Positions 52,113-54,594 of a DNA stretch of 54,594 nt are shown here, one piece after another. The translations under genes and the position numbers were made by a program. The notes under the pieces are model-generated. The model did not search any database. It saw only the letters and a program-made list of their open reading frames with translations, and had not been told where the DNA came from. Source of the DNA: JBDTNL01 sp039933785 (GTDB taxonomy: Bacteria > Acidobacteriota > Thermoanaerobaculia > Multivoradales > JAGPDF01); the NCBI GenBank assembly GCA_039933785.1, contig JBDTNL010000023.1:1-54594 (forward strand), written 5' to 3'. Position 1 is the first letter of the stretch. The number at the start of each line of letters is the position of its first letter.

Positions 52113-52814
52113 GTGCAGATCCTGGCCGGCACCAGCGGTTGGAGCTACAAGGAGTGGAAGGGGAGCTTCTACCCGGAGGATCTTCCGGCCGCGAAGATGC
52201 TCACGTACTTCGCCGGTCAGTTGCGCACGGTGGAGCTCAACAACACCTTCTACCGGCTGCCCAAGCGCGGCCAGCTCGCTTCCTGGGCCGAGCAGGTGCC
52301 GCCCGAATTCCGATTTTCGGTCAAGGCCTCGCAGCGCATCACGCACATTCGCCGACTAAAGGACGCCGACCAGGAAACGGCGTATCTGCTCGAGGCCACG
52401 GCGGAGCTGGGCGATCGCCTCGGCGCGATTCTCTTCCAGACGCCGCCTAACCTGAAGCTCGACCTGCCGCGTTTCGAAGCGTTCCTGGCGACGCTGCCCG
52501 CCGGCACGCGGGGTGCGTTCGAGTTTCGCCACCCGTCTTGGCGTGACGATGCCGTGCTCCGCCTCCTGCGGGAACGCAACCTCGCGTGGTGCGTCGCCGA
52601 CGTCGACGGCGAAGAGCCGGCCGAGGTCCTGGCGACCGCGGATTGGGGCTACGCGCGGCTGCGGCGGGTGCTCTACGAAGAGCAGGATCTAGCCCTGTTC
52701 GCCAAACGTTTCGGCGCCACCGAATGGCGCACGCTGTACGTCTACTTCAAGCACGAAGACGGCGGCACGGGGCCGCGGCTGGCGCGCGAGTTCCTGGCGC
52801 TCGCTACTTCCTGA
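52113..52814 (+). CDS. DUF72 protein
   Basis: The 233-residue TIM-barrel-like protein begins ILAGTSGWSYKEWKGSFYPE and has ELNNTFYRLPKRGQLASWAE, FSVKASQRITHIRRLKD, ILFQTPPNLKLDLPRFEAFL and FEFRHPSW. The function of DUF72 (YecE family) is unknown. GTG 52113 lies 11 bases after pcnB. The last 11 bases overlap the convergent flavoprotein gene. Confidence 0.88.
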   Translation: MQILAGTSGWSYKEWKGSFYPEDLPAAKMLTYFAGQLRTVELNNTFYRLPKRGQLASWAEQVPPEFRFSVKASQRITHIRRLKDADQETAYLLEATAELGDRLGAILFQTPPNLKLDLPRFEAFLATLPAGTRGAFEFRHPSWRDDAVLRLLRERNLAWCVADVDGEEPAEVLATADWGYARLRRVLYEEQDLALFAKRFGATEWRTLYVYFKHEDGGTGPRLAREFLALATS

Positions 52815-54342
52815 ACCAGAGCCGAAGGCGGCGCAGGCGTCGTTTGAACGGCGTGACGCGAGCGCTCTGCCAGTCCTCGGCCGCCTTCTTCAGCACTTCG
52901 CCCTGAGTCGGATAGGGGAGGACGGTTCCGGCGATCTTCTCCAAACCGATACCTTGAGCGATGGCGATGCACACGCCGGCGATCAAGTCGCCGGCGTGCG
53001 CGGCAACCAGCGTTGCTCCGAGGATGCGATCGGTGCCCTTTTTCAGGTGCAGGCGGAGGAAGCCCTGCTCCTCGCCGTCGAGCACCGCGCGGTCGATGTC
53101 GGCGAGATTGGTGGTGACCGTCTCGATGGCGACGCCGCGCGCCCTGGCTTCGCGTTCGTCGAGACCGACGTGAGCGACCTCTGGACTGGTGTAGGTGCAC
53201 CAGGGCATGACCAGCCGGGAAGACCGGGCGCCGCCGGATAGCAGCGCGTTGGCGACCACGATGCGCGCTTGCGCCGCCGAGTTGTGGGTGAGCTGGTAGG
53301 CCGAACAGACGTCGCCCGCGGCAAAGATCTTGGGGTTGCTGGTCCGCAACCGATCGTCGACGGTGACGCCCTGCGCGTTGTAGGTGACTCCCGCGGCTTC
53401 GAGCCTCAGCGCCTCGATGTTGGGTTTGCGCCCCACCGCCACCAGGATCTCGTTGGCGACGAACTCTTCCGCTTGCGTGGCGATGCCGCCGCGATCGAAT
53501 CGGATGACTTTGTCGCGTCCGTCCCTGCCTCGCGGCGCCACCTCGACGATCTTCGCCCCGAGCTCGATGCGCACGCCATCGCTTTCGAGCGACGCCTGCA
53601 CGATTGCAGCGGCGTCCGGATCGTCGAGCGGGAGAAGCGTTCCGCTGTCGAACAATGCAACGTGGGCGCCGAAGCGCGCGAAGGCCTGAGCGAGCTCGCA
53701 ACCCACCGGCCCGGCGCCGATGACCGCTAAGCGGCGAGGCAGTTCGGTGAGATTGAACAGGGTCTCGTTGGTCAGATATCCGGCGCCGGCGAGGCCCGGA
53801 ATTGGCGGCGGAGCGGCCCGCCCGCCGGTCGCGATAACCGCATTGCGAAAGGACAGTCGCTGACCTCCGACCTCGACCGCATCGGGTCCGACGAAGTGCC
53901 CATCGCCCACGAACACATCGACGCCGAGATCGCGATAGCGCGACGCGCTGTCCTTCGCGCTCAGTCGCGCCCGCAGTTCACGCGTGCGTCCCATGACTTC
54001 CGCGAAATCGCCGGTGCCGATCGATCCCGCGGCCGCGAAGCTCGATTTGCCCATGGTGACGGCGTTCCACGCGCGCGCCGCGCGGACCACGCTCTTCGAC
54101 GGCACACAGCCCACGTTCAGCCGGTCGCCGCCCATCAGGTGGCGTTCGACGAGCGCGACGCGCGCTCCTATGGCCGCAGCCTCGGCCGCGCAGACCAAAC
54201 CCGCGGTGCCGGCGCCGATCACCACCAGGTGGTAGCGGCTTTGGGGCTCAGGATTCACCCAGGATGCCGGCCGGACGTTGTCGAGCAGGCGTAGATTCCG
54301 CTCGTCGGTGGGCAGTCCGAACGAACCCGAATTCGAAGACAT
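52804..54342 (-). CDS. Mercuric-reductase-like pyridine nucleotide-disulfide oxidoreductase lacking one active-site Cys
   Basis: A 512-residue flavoprotein with FAD motif VVIGAGTAGLVCAAEAAAIG at about residues 41-60, NAD motif LAVIGAGPVGCELAQAFARF, FAAGDVCSAYQLTHNSAAQA, and a dimerisation domain ending VLPYPTQGEVLKKAAEDW. The redox motif reads GGDRLNVGCVPSKSV: position 74 is Arg (codon CGG) instead of Cys; C79 remains. A normal CxxxxC disulfide cannot form. The start ATG 54342 follows AGAGGT; a longer open frame extends upstream into the neighbour. Confidence 0.85.
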   Translation of the reverse strand: MSSNSGSFGLPTDERNLRLLDNVRPASWVNPEPQSRYHLVVIGAGTAGLVCAAEAAAIGARVALVERHLMGGDRLNVGCVPSKSVVRAARAWNAVTMGKSSFAAAGSIGTGDFAEVMGRTRELRARLSAKDSASRYRDLGVDVFVGDGHFVGPDAVEVGGQRLSFRNAVIATGGRAAPPPIPGLAGAGYLTNETLFNLTELPRRLAVIGAGPVGCELAQAFARFGAHVALFDSGTLLPLDDPDAAAIVQASLESDGVRIELGAKIVEVAPRGRDGRDKVIRFDRGGIATQAEEFVANEILVAVGRKPNIEALRLEAAGVTYNAQGVTVDDRLRTSNPKIFAAGDVCSAYQLTHNSAAQARIVVANALLSGGARSSRLVMPWCTYTSPEVAHVGLDEREARARGVAIETVTTNLADIDRAVLDGEEQGFLRLHLKKGTDRILGATLVAAHAGDLIAGVCIAIAQGIGLEKIAGTVLPYPTQGEVLKKAAEDWQSARVTPFKRRLRRLRLWFRK

Positions 54343-54378
54343 GAATGACCTCTTTTTCGCGCAGCATACCAACGCAAG

Positions 54379-54392
54379 CCGGCACCTGCCGG
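54379..54392 (-). terminator. Short hairpin after the DUF4301 gene
   Basis: CCGGCA (54379-54384) and TGCCGG (54387-54392) form a 6-bp stem with a 2-base centre, 10 bases after the DUF4301 stop on the minus strand. There is no T-run, so it is only a weak candidate. Confidence 0.3.
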
Positions 54393-54401
54393 AGTCTGGG
54401 C

Positions 54402-54594
54402 TCAGGATCGGTGTTCGGGGCGCAGCAAATCCAGGATCGACTTGACCGGGGCGAAGGTGGCTGCCGGCGCCTCCACGAACACGGTGTTCCAGTGCGCCAT
54501 GGCGCCGTTCCACAGGCCGGGATGCTCGAGTGCCTTCAGACGCCGTCCTCCACTCGACTTGGTGGAGACGAAAACGGCCTCGGGATCGCGGTAG
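54402..54594 (-). CDS. DUF4301 protein, C-terminal end
   Basis: The gene enters from the right edge, reading leftward; 63 complete codons are visible before the stop at 54404-54402. The sequence EHPGLWNGAMAHWNTVFVEA, then TFAPVKSILDLLRPEHRS, matches the conserved C-terminus of DUF4301 proteins. The function of the family is unknown; some members look like nucleotidyltransferase-fold proteins. The flavoprotein gene follows 59 bases downstream. Confidence 0.8.
   Translation of the reverse strand, partial: YRDPEAVFVSTKSSGGRRLKALEHPGLWNGAMAHWNTVFVEAPAATFAPVKSILDLLRPEHRS

Overview
The window is about 54.6 kb of dense, high-GC chromosomal DNA with no phage, plasmid, CRISPR, rRNA or tRNA signal. 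Codon use, many 4-base ATGA/GTGA/TTGA overlaps, abundant secreted metallopeptidases, FG-GAP and IPT/TIG beta-domains, TPR-extended sigma and membrane proteins, and amino-acid and aromatic catabolism suggest a heterotrophic Gram-negative soil or sediment bacterium. An Acidobacteriota (Thermoanaerobaculia-like) source is my best guess. That is inference from gene content; no rRNA or ribosomal marker is present.

Layout. 1-1795: lysine catabolism by separate, adjacent saccharopine-pathway enzymes (LKR end, then SDH). 1961-9822: small accessory genes, mostly secreted (HExxH protein, RidA, PAP2-like membrane protein, a frameshifted FG-GAP lipoprotein, a DinB-like protein, a Cache-domain remnant, a cupin, a reprolysin-like protease). 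9823-12710: a possible unannotated reading frame, a haem-binding CxxCH protein and an ABC-2 exporter. 12751-14310 (minus): secreted S10 carboxypeptidase-like peptidase.

14423-26429 is the most unusual part. One long tightly packed operon encodes an AMP-forming acyl-CoA (malonyl-CoA-like) ligase, the three subunits of a molybdenum hydroxylase (FAD, 2Fe-2S and, displaced, the Mo subunit), an amidase, FdrA, a DUF1116 protein, a cyclase-family hydrolase and a DUF2877 protein. FdrA, DUF1116 and DUF2877 are the families of the E. coli oxamate carbamoyltransferase (AllF/AllG/AllH). The set reads as a new N-heterocycle or ureido-compound degradation route ending in carbamoyl transfer. A VapBC toxin-antitoxin pair with its own promoter and operator sits between the Mo subunit and the DUF2877 gene.

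26389-35999 is a 2-aminobenzoyl-CoA (anthranilate) catabolic cluster: thioesterase, two-domain anthraniloyl-CoA monooxygenase/reductase, SDR, enoyl-CoA hydratase, acyl-CoA dehydrogenase, 2-aminobenzoate-CoA ligase-like enzyme and a RidA protein. It is interrupted by an ECF42-type sigma factor with its YCII/DGPF partner, which has a matching predicted promoter. The two catabolic regions may act in series if the heterocycle yields N-carbamoyl-anthranilate; this is speculation.

36016-44365: a GT39-like membrane protein with TPRs (minus), a large secreted M14-type peptidase, DUF3995, two glycosyltransferases and a methyltransferase. 44447-54594: housekeeping and small-molecule genes (threonine/serine dehydratase, sucCD, a degenerate S51-like protein, Bcp peroxiredoxin, ndk with a structured leader, DUF1820, uracil-DNA glycosylase, pcnB, DUF72, a mercuric-reductase-like flavoprotein lacking one active-site Cys, and the C-terminal end of a DUF4301 protein).
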